From NCBI GenBank assembly GCA_947498325.1, contig CANMKE010000037.1, positions 1 to 44,870 on the forward strand: a stretch of 44,870 nucleotides of DNA, in the 5' to 3' direction. Shown here in pieces: positions 25,190 through 34,117 of this stretch. The translations under genes were made by a program, and so were the position numbers. This DNA is from an uncultured Persicobacter sp. (GTDB lineage Bacteria; Bacteroidota; Bacteroidia; Cytophagales; Cyclobacteriaceae). The notes beneath the pieces are model-generated. The model was not told where the DNA came from and made no database searches. It was given only the letters and a program-made list of their open reading frames with translations. Positions within the stretch are counted from its first letter, which is position 1; the number at the start of each line of letters is the position of its first letter.

Positions 25190-26194
25190 CTATTTTATCC
25201 CCAGTTTGTTGGAGATTTCAAGCATCTTTTCAATAGGTTTTTTCGATAATGCTATTTGTTCGTCAGTCAAAAGAATTTCTGGCTGCTCAAATTTCAGTGC
25301 ATTGTATAATTTTTCCATCGTGTTGAGCTTCATGAAAGCGCAATCGTTACAGCCACAGGTGGCATCTACCGAAGGGGCAGGGATAAGCGTTTTCGATGGG
25401 GCGTTTTTCTGCATTTGATGCAAAATACCGCTTTCAGTGGCCACGATAAATTTATTGCATTTATTGTTTTGCTCCACATAACGCAACAGGGCAGTGGTTG
25501 AGCCTACAAAATCGGCCGCCATTAGCAATGGGCGCTCACATTCTGGGTGGGCGATAAATTCCGCATCAGGGTGCTCCTCTTTAAGGTCAAGGATTTTTTC
25601 CAGCGAATATTGCTCATGAACGATACATGCACCATCCCAAAGGACCATTTCACGACCTGTCAGGTTGTTGATGTAATTCCCGAGGTTTTTGTCAGGAGCA
25701 AAGATAATCTTCTGATCTTTTGGGAAAGATTCGACAATCTGAACGGCATTGGAAGAAGTCACGATTACATCAGAAAGCGCCTTGATGTCGGCGGTACAAT
25801 TGATGTAAGAAAGCACGATATGATCAGGGTGCTGCGCTTTGAAAGCCGCAAAGGCATCTGCAGGAGCAGATTCTGCGAGGGAACAAGAAGCTTTAAGATC
25901 AGGAATAATCACTTTTTTGTGGGGGTTGAGGATCTTCGCCGTCTCTCCCATAAAGTGTACGCCAAGGAAAACGATCACTTCAGCATCGGTGTCTGCCGCT
26001 GCACGTGCAAGCCCAAGGCTGTCACCGAGGTGGTCAGAGATGTCCTGAAGGTCACCTGTGATGTAATAATGCCCAAGAATTACGGCATTTTTTTCCTTCT
26101 TCAATTTCTTGATCTCAGCAACAAGATCTAATTCAGGATTTACGGGCGCGTTTATAAAGCCCTCTTCGCTTAATGCGGGATGTGTACTGTCCAT
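25190..26194 (-). CDS. nadA: Quinolinate synthase
   Basis: The 334-aa [4Fe-4S] enzyme condenses iminoaspartate with dihydroxyacetone phosphate to quinolinate in de novo NAD synthesis. The three-fold repeated layout and cluster cysteines are visible: [22 protein letters not shown] and [20 protein letters not shown]. The start [28 protein letters not shown] is typical. Three cysteines of the cluster are conserved. It is monocistronic with a terminator. nadB and nadC are not in the window. Confidence 0.96.
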   Translation of the reverse strand: MDSTHPALSEEGFINAPVNPELDLVAEIKKLKKEKNAVILGHYYITGDLQDISDHLGDSLGLARAAADTDAEVIVFLGVHFMGETAKILNPHKKVIIPDLKASCSLAESAPADAFAAFKAQHPDHIVLSYINCTADIKALSDVIVTSSNAVQIVESFPKDQKIIFAPDKNLGNYINNLTGREMVLWDGACIVHEQYSLEKILDLKEEHPDAEFIAHPECERPLLMAADFVGSTTALLRYVEQNNKCNKFIVATESGILHQMQKNAPSKTLIPAPSVDATCGCNDCAFMKLNTMEKLYNALKFEQPEILLTDEQIALSKKPIEKMLEISNKLGIK

Positions 26195-26283
26195 TTTAGG
26201 TATTAATACAATATATTAGACTGTAAAGGTAATGAAAAATTTGTGAAAGAAGGATGTTTTATGTCCTTGAGATTGCCTAAAGC

Positions 26284-26319
26284 AAAAAAAATCCCGACAA
26301 AATAGGCTTGCCGGGATTC
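26284..26319 (-). terminator. Terminator of the small 40-aa gene
   Basis: AATCCCG and CGGGATT (26290-26296, 26312-26318) form a 7-bp stem, extended by further pairs, followed on the minus strand by eight T. It lies between the small gene and nadA. Confidence 0.75.
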
Positions 26320-26346
26320 GTTTTTGGGGGAGAAGTAATTGGGGGC

Positions 26347-26469
26347 TTACTTCTTTTTGTTTGGTTTACTGTTGTCGTTTTTACCTTTGGCAGACTGTTT
26401 GGCTTGCCATTCTTTGTAAAATTTTGCTGCACTTGCAATAGGGGCGGAATGTGAAAAATCGTTAGACAT
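26347..26469 (-). CDS. Small basic protein, 40 aa
   Basis: Reads MSNDFSHSAPIASAAKFYKE and ends in a lysine-rich tail (NDNSKPNKKK). No similar family is known to me. It is supported as a gene by its surroundings: a TATCTTTG box 38 bases upstream, and an intrinsic terminator starting about 28 bases after its stop. The short 5' leader has no Shine-Dalgarno sequence. It is isolated between nadA and the DUF6134-like gene. The function is unknown; the basic tail suggests contact with nucleic acid (weak inference). Confidence 0.6.
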   Translation of the reverse strand: MSNDFSHSAPIASAAKFYKEWQAKQSAKGKNDNSKPNKKK

Positions 26470-26506
26470 ATCTGTTTATATAAATATTGGGGGATATTTT
26501 ATAAAA

Positions 26507-26514
26507 CAAAGATA
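26507..26514 (-). promoter_or_regulatory. Putative -7 box of the 40-aa gene
   Basis: The minus strand reads TATCTTTG, an exact TAnnTTTG match, leaving a leader of about 30 nt before the ATG at 26469. Confidence 0.5.
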
Positions 26515-26593
26515 GGTGAAATTTCAATCGTTTGCATAAAAATTTCCATTAAAAAATGCTCAAAAACGATGATTATTCAACATTTGTATTATT

Positions 26594-27193
26594 TTATTTT
26601 TGACGTAAGAAAGTGAAGCTTGTTGGCCCAAATTTACCTTCCACTTTCACACATTTATTGTCCTGGTAATAGAAATGACTTTCCTTCATCATGCCTACCT
26701 TTAATTTATAGGCATTTTCACTTTCTTTTTTCAGGTCGAGGAACTCTCCGAGTCTTTCGCTGAAAAGTACTTTTTGTCCAGTAGGTTTTTCAAAATATGC
26801 ACGAATGATGGAAAAAGGTACTTCACCTATAAAATAATGGTCATCTTCCTTGGTGACAGAGAGTTTCCCTTGTTTTGTCTGGATGATCGTTTTTTCCTTC
26901 AAGTCTTGATTTAAGTAATTTTCAAAATAACTGTAGGTCAATTTGCCATTGATATACTCTGCATCAATGGTAAATTCATTGATCATCTTTTTGAAAAGAT
27001 TCACTTCCATGGAGGATTTCATGGAGTATTGTTCAAGTGATCCTTGAAGCTTTTTCTCCACCTGCATCTCACCAACCACTTTTCCGCCAATAAAAATATC
27101 AAACATGAGCAATTGTGCTGTTGCAAATTGAACACCGTTGATCATCAGCAGTAAGAGGAGCATATAGGTTTTTACGGAGTTCATGGGCAGCAC
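26594..27193 (-). CDS. Secreted DUF6134-like protein, 199 aa
   Basis: A signal peptide (MNSVKTYMLLLLLMINGVQFATA) precedes a beta-rich domain: LLMFDIFIGGKVVGEMQVEKKL, SSMEVNLFKKMINEFTIDAEY, ITYSYF-like strands and a C-terminal ESHFYYQDNKCVKVEGKFGPTSFTFL. The pattern fits the DUF6134 family of Bacteroidota, of unknown function. No catalytic residue can be recognised. Two ATGs are possible, 27193 (MLPMNSV) and 27184 (MNSV); the signal peptide starts well at the second. It is monocistronic and divergent from folC. Confidence 0.72.
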   Translation of the reverse strand: MLPMNSVKTYMLLLLLMINGVQFATAQLLMFDIFIGGKVVGEMQVEKKLQGSLEQYSMKSSMEVNLFKKMINEFTIDAEYINGKLTYSYFENYLNQDLKEKTIIQTKQGKLSVTKEDDHYFIGEVPFSIIRAYFEKPTGQKVLFSERLGEFLDLKKESENAYKLKVGMMKESHFYYQDNKCVKVEGKFGPTSFTFLRQK

Positions 27194-27302
27194 AGGATTA
27201 ATGGGTCTTCTATATTATATCTTGATTACTGTCGTTTGGTTTGCCTTCTAAGCTGATCAGTGGAAATATTAGATAAAAACGGTGGGGTATGGATCAATTT
27301 TG

Positions 27303-27310
27303 TATTTTTG
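27303..27310 (+). promoter_or_regulatory. Putative -7 box of the folC operon
   Basis: TATTTTTG, an exact TAnnTTTG match, lies 52 bases before the folC ATG. Confidence 0.45.
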
Positions 27311-27362
27311 TCCTACTTAATCAGCAAAAATAGCCTAATTATTACTTTAGGTTGATCAAATT

Positions 27363-28640
27363 ATGAATTATAAAGAAACACTTGACTTTTTGTATCAACA
27401 GTTGCCGATGTTTCAGCGTCAGGGAGCGACGGCATTCAAAAAGGACCTCACCAATACTTTGAATTTGTGCGATGCTTTGGGCAATCCGCAGGAAAAATTC
27501 AAGAGTGTCCATATCGCTGGCACGAATGGCAAAGGCAGTTGCTCACATATGATTGCCGCCGTGATGCAGTCCGCAGGTTTCAAAGTCGGTTTATATACCT
27601 CTCCGCATTTAAAGAGTTTTCGGGAGCGCATTAAAGTGAATGGGCAGGAAATTGCGGAGCAGGATGTGGTGGATTTTGTGGCAAAGCATCAGGATATGAT
27701 CGAGGATGTTTCTCCTTCATTTTTTGAATTGACCGTGGCGATGGCTTTCGACTATTTTGCGCAGGAAGCTGTGGATATTGCGATTGTTGAAGTAGGGCTT
27801 GGTGGCCGACTTGATTCCACCAATGTGCTTTCGCCAATGGCGACGATGATCACCAATATTGGCCTTGACCACCAGGGGATGCTTGGGGAAACGCTTGAGG
27901 AAATTGCGGCTGAAAAGGCGGGCATTATCAAGAAAGAGGTTCCCGTGATTATCGGGAGAAAGCAGGAAGCATTGATTCCTGTTTTTGAAAAGATCGCTGA
28001 GGAGAAAAATGCAGGTTTGGTTTATCCATCGGACTATTGGCAACTGAAAGAACAGGGAGGTCTGTATGTGATTTCTTCGGAGCAGGACGGTATTTCGTTT
28101 GCAGTGGCACCACAATTGAAAGGAAGCTATCAGAAAGAAAATATTCTTGCGGTGCTTGAAATGGTTTTGAGCCTTAAAAGTATGGGCTGGCATATTGAGC
28201 TTGGTGATATTGTTGCTGGTTTGGAAGAGGTTGTCAGCCTGACTGGCCTAAAAGGGCGTTGGCAGGTGCTGGCTGAATCACCAAAAATAATTTGTGATAC
28301 AGGACATAATATCGATGGGGTAACCGCCGTGATGGAACAGCTGAAAACGGAGCAATTCGAACGACTGTTTATCGTCTGGGGGATGGTCAATGACAAAGAC
28401 TTGTCACCAATTCTTTCGCTATTACCGCAATCGGCAACATATTTGTTCTCTCAGGCGCAAGTGCCGAGAGCGATGGCTTCGTCGGAATTGCTTGCCATGG
28501 CTGAAAAACAAGGCCTCAAGGGGCAGGATTGTGGCACGGTGGCTCAGGCAATTGAACAGGCCAAAGCAATGGCAACGGAAAAAGATTTGATTTTTATAGG
28601 CGGCAGTACATTCGTCGTCGCAGAAATAGAACAACTATAG
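27363..28640 (+). CDS. folC: Folylpolyglutamate synthase / dihydrofolate synthase
   Basis: A 425-aa Mur-ligase-family enzyme that adds glutamate to dihydropteroate or folates, in the cytosol. Motifs: P-loop HIAGTNGKGSCSHMIAAVM (about residues 50-68), SPHLKSFRERI, the IVEVGLGGRLDSTNV segment (Glu/His metal and nucleotide site), and the C-terminal ligase domain with ICDTGHNIDGV. Length fits FolC. It heads a folC-trmB-PAP2 operon; the next ATG follows its stop by 6 bases. Confidence 0.95.
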   Translation: MNYKETLDFLYQQLPMFQRQGATAFKKDLTNTLNLCDALGNPQEKFKSVHIAGTNGKGSCSHMIAAVMQSAGFKVGLYTSPHLKSFRERIKVNGQEIAEQDVVDFVAKHQDMIEDVSPSFFELTVAMAFDYFAQEAVDIAIVEVGLGGRLDSTNVLSPMATMITNIGLDHQGMLGETLEEIAAEKAGIIKKEVPVIIGRKQEALIPVFEKIAEEKNAGLVYPSDYWQLKEQGGLYVISSEQDGISFAVAPQLKGSYQKENILAVLEMVLSLKSMGWHIELGDIVAGLEEVVSLTGLKGRWQVLAESPKIICDTGHNIDGVTAVMEQLKTEQFERLFIVWGMVNDKDLSPILSLLPQSATYLFSQAQVPRAMASSELLAMAEKQGLKGQDCGTVAQAIEQAKAMATEKDLIFIGGSTFVVAEIEQL

Positions 28641-28646
28641 AATACA

Positions 28647-29339
28647 ATGGGGAGATGCAGTAAATTAGCACGTTTTGCTGATAATGCGGTTCGATACAAT
28701 ATTATTGAACCAGGAAAAGAAAAGTTCGAGGTAATTAAGGGAAAATGGAATAGTGACCATTTCCCGAAAAATCAACCTTTGGTGGTTGAGTTAGCCTGCG
28801 GAAGAGGAGAATATACAGTAGGCTTGGGGCGTACCAACCCAGACAAAAACCATATTGGGGTGGATATTAAAGGGGCCAGAATCTGGCTCGGCAGTTCCAA
28901 AGCAATTGAGGAAGGACTTGAGAATATCGCTTTTCTGAGAACAGAAATTCTGCATATTGAAAAGTTATTCGATAAGGAAGAGATTGACGAGCTTTGGATT
29001 ACCTTCCCTGACCCACGACCAAAAGACAGGGATGAAAAGCGCCGACTTACGCACCCGAGATTTTTGGAAATGTATAAAAAATTGATGGCCAAAGACGGCT
29101 GGGTGAAATTCAAAACGGACAACACGCCATTATTTGAATACACCCTTGAAGTACTGAAAGCACGAAAGGATATTTTGAATTTGGAGTACACATTTGATTT
29201 GTACAAAGAGGAGGAGTTACTGAAGGAGCATTATGGCATTAAAACCCATTATGAAAAGCTCTTTACAGAGAAAGGAGAGGATATCAAATATCTTAAATTT
29301 AAATTTGATCAATCCATTCCTACCACTTATACCAAATGA
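28647..29339 (+). CDS. trmB: tRNA (guanine-46-N7)-methyltransferase
   Basis: The 230-aa SAM-dependent enzyme methylates G46 in the tRNA variable loop. The SAM motif VVELACGRGEYTVGL and the TrmB-specific LWITFPDPRPKDRDEKRRLTHPRFLEM are complete; the C-terminal TKYE-like recognition stretch reads KTHYEKLFTEKG. The start MGRCSKLARFAD is normal for Bacteroidota TrmB. Its last bases overlap the PAP2 start by an ATGA junction, indicating translational coupling. Confidence 0.96.
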   Translation: MGRCSKLARFADNAVRYNIIEPGKEKFEVIKGKWNSDHFPKNQPLVVELACGRGEYTVGLGRTNPDKNHIGVDIKGARIWLGSSKAIEEGLENIAFLRTEILHIEKLFDKEEIDELWITFPDPRPKDRDEKRRLTHPRFLEMYKKLMAKDGWVKFKTDNTPLFEYTLEVLKARKDILNLEYTFDLYKEEELLKEHYGIKTHYEKLFTEKGEDIKYLKFKFDQSIPTTYTK

Positions 29340-29962
29340 AAAACAAACTAAAAGTTGTAATGCCCATATACGGCCTGTTTCTGCTGATCGCAGGTTACTT
29401 GTTGCTGATGTATGGGAAAGGACCTGTAGAAATTTGGGTGAACCATCACCATTTTCCATTTGGGGATGTGTTCTTTAAATATGCCACCAAACTCGGAGAA
29501 GGGGTAACATTGGTGCTCTTTGCCATTGGGCTCGCGCGCATCAGTCGTTATGTTTTGTTTGAAGGGGCACTGGTGATCATCGTTCAGACGATCCTGACAT
29601 TCATTGCCAAGAGGGCTTTTGATATTCCAAGACCGTCGGCCTGGTGGCCTCATGATGTTACACTGAACATTGTGGAAGGTGTAAGCTTGCACAGTCGGTG
29701 GTCGTTTCCGTCAGGGCATACTGCAATGATTTTTGCCGTTTGTGGTTACCTGATCATTGTTGCACGGAAATCCAGCTGGGCAACCTTGTGGTTGGTTATC
29801 GCACTGACAACCGCCATCTCAAGGGTGTATCTGGCACAACACTTCCTGGTGGATATCTATTTCGGTTCACTGCTCGGAATGGGTTGCGCCTTTGCCGTTC
29901 ATTATCATATGAACTATTGGCATCCGCAACTGCGAAAAAAATGGGCTAAACCATTATTCTAA
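29336..29962 (+). CDS. PAP2-family membrane phosphatase
   Basis: The 208-aa integral membrane protein has about five to six transmembrane segments. All three phosphatase motifs are present: KRAFDIPRP (Kx6RP), WSFPSGHTAM (PSGH) and SRVYLAQHFLVD (SRx5Hx3D). Members dephosphorylate lipid phosphates such as undecaprenyl pyrophosphate or phosphatidate; the exact substrate cannot be told. Overlapping ATGA with trmB and a downstream terminator show it ends the folC operon. Confidence 0.93.
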   Translation: MKNKLKVVMPIYGLFLLIAGYLLLMYGKGPVEIWVNHHHFPFGDVFFKYATKLGEGVTLVLFAIGLARISRYVLFEGALVIIVQTILTFIAKRAFDIPRPSAWWPHDVTLNIVEGVSLHSRWSFPSGHTAMIFAVCGYLIIVARKSSWATLWLVIALTTAISRVYLAQHFLVDIYFGSLLGMGCAFAVHYHMNYWHPQLRKKWAKPLF

Positions 29963-29969
29963 GTACAGA

Positions 29970-29999
29970 AAACACAGCAATTATTGCTGTGTTTTTTTT
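29970..29999 (+). terminator. Intrinsic terminator of the folC operon
   Basis: AACACAGCAAT and ATTGCTGTGTT form an 11-bp stem with almost no loop, followed by a T-run. Confidence 0.85.
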
Positions 30000-30151
30000 A
30001 TCCTGCAATTCGTGAGTCGTCAATTGTTGTCGGTCTTGTCGGTAATTTTCAGACCTCTATACCCTTGATTTGAATGGTTTTTTTGATTTGTGGTTTAGTT
30101 CAATTAAGCAAGCCCCAATGAAATCCCCATGGGCGATAAAAAGTAGTCTGC

Positions 30152-30178
30152 GGAAATCTGTATAATCTGTTGATAAAA
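30152..30178. repeat. Dispersed 27-nt repeat, copy 2
   Basis: The sequence opens with GGAAATCTGTATAATCTGTT and continues GATAAAA; it matches the copy at 21229-21255 at 23 of 27 positions. Confidence 0.5.
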
Positions 30179-30374
30179 AAGTAGACATTATTCGTTTGAC
30201 AGAACACTAAGAGAAGAAAATAGAACAGTAGACTTCAAAGAGAAACTTGAATCATTTGAATAGTTTATTGGGATTAAATGAAGTGATTTTTAGTATAGAT
30301 AAAATAATTTATTGGACAGGGCTTGTGGCTGTATGAAATTTCGTATTTTGGGGAATTAAATCACCACTTTTTGA

Positions 30375-33300
30375 ATGAAGACCCACCTTTTTTTACTTAT
30401 AGCTTTTGTGTTTTTTTCCACTTTTGTCGTGGCGCAGGATCGGTTTACCGAGCAAGCGACAGGATTAAGTGTGAGTGCGAAAATTGAACAGGTTCCGATA
30501 GGTCAGCCGATATTTCAGGATCAGCAAGGCTTTATTTATTTTAAGAATAGCTATCATCAGGTGCGCTTGGTCAACGATCAGGCCTTCTCTAAAGTCAGTA
30601 GGTTTCCAATGGATTCGACGACCCTGCACAGTTATATTGCTGAGGACGGTCGGTATGTCAGTGTAAATCCCACGGAATTATTTTACACTTCCGTTAGTGG
30701 AGATCAGCAAAATATTGCACTGCCTGATGCGCTCAAGGGAGTAGATATTGAACTGCTGAAGTTGCGTAAAAAAACGATTTATATCCTCCTGAAATCTGCA
30801 TTTTGGGTCTATAATATTCAGCAAGACAAGTGGTCATCTTTTCCACTTACCTTTGGTCATTCCTTTTACTTTATTGGCCATCAGATTTGGATTACCGATA
30901 TTTTAAAAGGCATTTATATTTATGAGAATGGAGAAATTCACCTATCTGATTTTCAGGTGAATTTCAGAAAACGAAGCACCCCCGTTGGTATATTAAAAGC
31001 TGAAAATGGGTTGGTGTATTTTTTCAATCGTCGGGGCTATATTATTCAGTATGACCCGAAAACCAAAGAGGTGGTTACCCGAAGCCAATTAAAGGGCTTG
31101 GTCAGTTATGGTTTGACAGGGGCGCAATTTCTTGATCAAAACCATGTGGCACTGAGTTTTGAATACAGCGCTCCTATTGTATATAATCTCAAGAAACATT
31201 CGTGCTACCCCGTTACAAAGGCAAGTCAGAATTCTTCCTCTTCTTATATGTTCGTCGATCATGCGAAAAACATTTGGTGGCTGAATAAAAATGAGCTCAA
31301 GCATGTTTCTTTTGAACAAGTATTTCGGGAAATAACGCTCGATGATCCTATTATTAAAGTTGAGGGCACAGATAGCCTTCTTTATGCTGATGGTTATTTG
31401 CGCAAGGTGGCTTTGGCGGAAGATAATTTTGGGATTACACTCGAGAAGGTGAAAGCGCTGAAAGGAGATTTCAATCACATCTTTTTGAAAGACAGTACAC
31501 TGCTTTGTTCAAAAATCGGCACTTTGATAGGTCGTATCGATCAGCAAAAATTGTTGCTGCTTACCAGGATGAGTTACCGCAGGTTTGAGGCTTTTAAGTG
31601 GGAAAATAAAGAATATATTGCCTGCTTTGGTCCTTACCGCCTGGGAATCCTCGCGTTGGATCCTTATGGGAAAATTGAGACTTTCTGGTTTACAGCATAC
31701 AATAAAGACATTGATCCAGAATATGGCATGTATATTGGCAGCCCCAATAAAAACCCTCAGTTTCTATTTCATGACGGAAATAATATTGGTTTGCTGGAAC
31801 TGAAAGACGGCTGGAATAAGGCGGGAAGAAGTGTGGATTTATTGACCGCAAAAGCATCGAACAAATCGCCTCTTTTTGTTACCAATAACCATGATGATCT
31901 TCTTGATTACAAAGTAATTTGTAAACAATTCATCACTGACAAAAAAACAAAAGCCGTGAAATTTTTCAAGGTTAAGCAGGAGGTCTATGCGTGGTTCAAC
32001 GATGATATTTACAAGTTTGACGCGCAGAACAATAAAATGGTGCTTTTCCGAAAAAATTTCGAAGGGCTTATCCTGACCTCCCAGGCAGGTGAACTGTGCG
32101 TACTGACGGTCAAAAATAATATGGTGTACAAATCTGATGTACTCGATGACACTGAACCCAAAATACCATTTCCTGCCACAGTGAAGGAGCTTTATCAACT
32201 AAAAGGTTTTTTCAAGCTTTCAGATAACATCACTGCTTTTTATTCCGCCAAAAGCATCTATCTGTACGATCAGCGGTTGGCGATGGGAAAGCCGATGAAA
32301 GTAAAAGTGCTCAATCATAAATTACTTTCAGCAGGCACATCGGTTGCCTCTTTGGCTTTGCCTCAGGTACTCGCTTATGGTGATGGTTTGCGTCTGGAAG
32401 TTGGAGTGCCCCTTTACAATAATCATGAGCCCAACAAGTTTAGGTACCGCCTGAATAAAGGGGAGTGGAGTGAATGGTCGGCATCTAAAAATATAGACCT
32501 GATTGGTTTAAACACGGGGCGCTATCTGCTCGAAATTGAAGGGCGGGAATACATGGGTGCCCGAATTTCCCGATTTGACCATCATTTTAGGGTGGCCTGG
32601 CCCTGGTATTTGAGTCAGCCGGTTTTGTTGATTTATTTATTGCTCATCTTGTTTATTTATCGATTGATGATCAAGCGGGTAAAAAAGAAAAACAGGATAC
32701 TGGAAATTCACGTCGCAGAACGTACCCGAGAGCTGAATCGGAAAAATGCGGCTTTATCACGAAAAAACATTGAAATCAAGCTGCAATCCGATATGATTGA
32801 AGAAGGTCGTAGGAAGCTTGAAACCAGAAACGGCCTGCTGGAAGCCTCCATCAATTATGCCTCAAGGGTACAGAAAATGTTTACCAAGTCAGAAGCTGGT
32901 ATCAGGGAAATTATGCCAAAATGTTTTCTGTTTTCAAAGGCTAAAGACAAACTGACGGGGGATTTCTTCTGGATTCATAAAGTGCCTCAAGGGGTGGTTT
33001 TTGCCCTTGCAGATTGTACCGGGCATGGGGTGCCTTCAGCATTATTAACCATGTACGGACGCCGATGTCTCGAAGAAGTGGTCGTTACGAAGAAACAACA
33101 TAATCCTGCATTGATCCTTCTCGAACTTCAGCGCCAATTTCTGGAGAAAGAAAAGCATGATCATGACATGGATACCGAAGGGCTGGAAATTGGTGTCGTC
33201 ATGATTAATGTTGAGGAGGAGAAGCTTTATTTCTCAGGGGCAAATATCAATCTATTTCATAAATCACGGACGGTGGAAGAGGTGTTTAAAGGGAACCGCT

Positions 33301-33653
33301 TTTATATCGGAACACCGACAACCTCATCGCAGACAGGTTTTACCTGTTTTGAAGCCGATATTGAAGAAAGTACGGAAATATTTCTGGCAACAGATGGCTA
33401 CTCCGATCAGTTTGGTGGACCCAGAGGCCGAAAAATGATGGTTCACCGACAAAATAAACTGTTTTCTGAAATTCATGGGCTCGATGCCAATGAACAGGGA
33501 GAGAAGGTAAGGGCTTATTACAAAGCTTGGCGTGGCGCCGAAGAGGCAATTGATGATGCGATGGTGATTGGCTGTAAACCTTATGCTTTGATTGAAAAAG
33601 CAGCAATGCAACAACAATCCACCACGGATAATGCGCAGCTTCTTTTGAATTAG
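30375..33653 (+). CDS. Propeller/Y_Y_Y sensor linked to SpoIIE-type PP2C phosphatase (paralog 1)
   Basis: A 1092-aa membrane protein. In order: a signal peptide (to about residue 20), a large periplasmic beta-rich region probably a beta-propeller (about 25-665), and a Y_Y_Y-like domain (about 670-745; FRYRLNKGEWSEWS). One membrane segment (about 750-770), a coiled coil (775-840) and a C-terminal SpoIIE phosphatase (about 880-1075) follow. Catalytic/metal motifs are complete: KDKLTGDFFW, FALADCTGHGVPSALLTM, EIFLATDGYSDQFGG and IDDAMVIG. It is likely to sense something outside and act on a phosphorylated anti-anti-sigma-like partner inside; no STAS or kinase gene is in the window. A close paralog follows on the same strand. 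Confidence 0.92.
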   Translation: MKTHLFLLIAFVFFSTFVVAQDRFTEQATGLSVSAKIEQVPIGQPIFQDQQGFIYFKNSYHQVRLVNDQAFSKVSRFPMDSTTLHSYIAEDGRYVSVNPTELFYTSVSGDQQNIALPDALKGVDIELLKLRKKTIYILLKSAFWVYNIQQDKWSSFPLTFGHSFYFIGHQIWITDILKGIYIYENGEIHLSDFQVNFRKRSTPVGILKAENGLVYFFNRRGYIIQYDPKTKEVVTRSQLKGLVSYGLTGAQFLDQNHVALSFEYSAPIVYNLKKHSCYPVTKASQNSSSSYMFVDHAKNIWWLNKNELKHVSFEQVFREITLDDPIIKVEGTDSLLYADGYLRKVALAEDNFGITLEKVKALKGDFNHIFLKDSTLLCSKIGTLIGRIDQQKLLLLTRMSYRRFEAFKWENKEYIACFGPYRLGILALDPYGKIETFWFTAYNKDIDPEYGMYIGSPNKNPQFLFHDGNNIGLLELKDGWNKAGRSVDLLTAKASNKSPLFVTNNHDDLLDYKVICKQFITDKKTKAVKFFKVKQEVYAWFNDDIYKFDAQNNKMVLFRKNFEGLILTSQAGELCVLTVKNNMVYKSDVLDDTEPKIPFPATVKELYQLKGFFKLSDNITAFYSAKSIYLYDQRLAMGKPMKVKVLNHKLLSAGTSVASLALPQVLAYGDGLRLEVGVPLYNNHEPNKFRYRLNKGEWSEWSASKNIDLIGLNTGRYLLEIEGREYMGARISRFDHHFRVAWPWYLSQPVLLIYLLLILFIYRLMIKRVKKKNRILEIHVAERTRELNRKNAALSRKNIEIKLQSDMIEEGRRKLETRNGLLEASINYASRVQKMFTKSEAGIREIMPKCFLFSKAKDKLTGDFFWIHKVPQGVVFALADCTGHGVPSALLTMYGRRCLEEVVVTKKQHNPALILLELQRQFLEKEKHDHDMDTEGLEIGVVMINVEEEKLYFSGANINLFHKSRTVEEVFKGNRFYIGTPTTSSQTGFTCFEADIEESTEIFLATDGYSDQFGGPRGRKMMVHRQNKLFSEIHGLDANEQGEKVRAYYKAWRGAEEAIDDAMVIGCKPYALIEKAAMQQQSTTDNAQLLLN

Positions 33654-34117
33654 GGAATTTTATTCTTCTCAATTGATCCCTACAATTATTCTGATGAGTC
33701 AAAGTTGTTTAACATAATGCAAAGTCGGGATTGTATAATATTTTCAACCCAACATAAATATTAGATGTAACCCACAACCCATGGGGTAGTATTACAAACC
33801 GTAATTCATATACAATTTTCCTGGAGGCCTGCCTCATTCAAAAGTAGGCTGTCAATTATTTTTTATCTATCGGTAAAACTCAAGTTTTTAATTAGGGTGA
33901 TGGCATATTTTCGACAGGCTACACCATAACCTGTCGGAAGCTGTTGCGATACCATTCTTATTGGAATGGCGAGACCGATAAAATAAAAGTTGAACCATTT
34001 GAAGGATATTCAGCCCAAATAAAGCGATACATTTGCGGCTTAATAATTTAAATAATACATTAAGTAATTATTGATATGGGAGCATGACGCTTTTATTTTT
34101 TTATTTGGATTACCGCA
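33654..34117. other. Gene-free stretch between the SpoIIE paralogs
   Basis: No ORF is supported. It has a weak terminator-like hairpin (GCCTGC/GTAGGC, 33827-33850) and, at 33869-33981, a cluster of self-pairing segments described as a separate leader feature. The rest is AT-rich. Confidence 0.4.
33869..33981 (+). promoter_or_regulatory. Structured RNA leader candidate before paralog 2
   Basis: TATCGGT-aaaa-CTC (33869-33882) pairs with GAG-ACCGATA (33972-33981), closing a domain. Inside are the hairpins CGACAGG/CCTGTCG (33913-33919, 33931-33937) and CCATTC/GAATGG (33953-33958, 33965-33970). The loop segment CACCATA (33923-33929) can pair with TAGGGTG (33894-33900) as a pseudoknot, 6 of 7 positions. 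The domain ends 136 bases before the ATG at 34118. Confidence 0.4.

Larger units (their letters stand above)
29963..30374. other. Gene-free stretch before the first SpoIIE gene
   Basis: Beyond the folC operon terminator and the repeat at 30152-30178, I see no gene and no strong structure. A near-consensus box (TATTTTGG, at about 30344) just upstream of the phosphatase ATG is one base off TAnnTTTG. Confidence 0.4.

Noticed and set aside
25547-26131. Plus-strand ORF of 194 codons inside nadA
   Set aside because: nadA is complete with its cluster cysteines on the other strand; this is a shadow frame.
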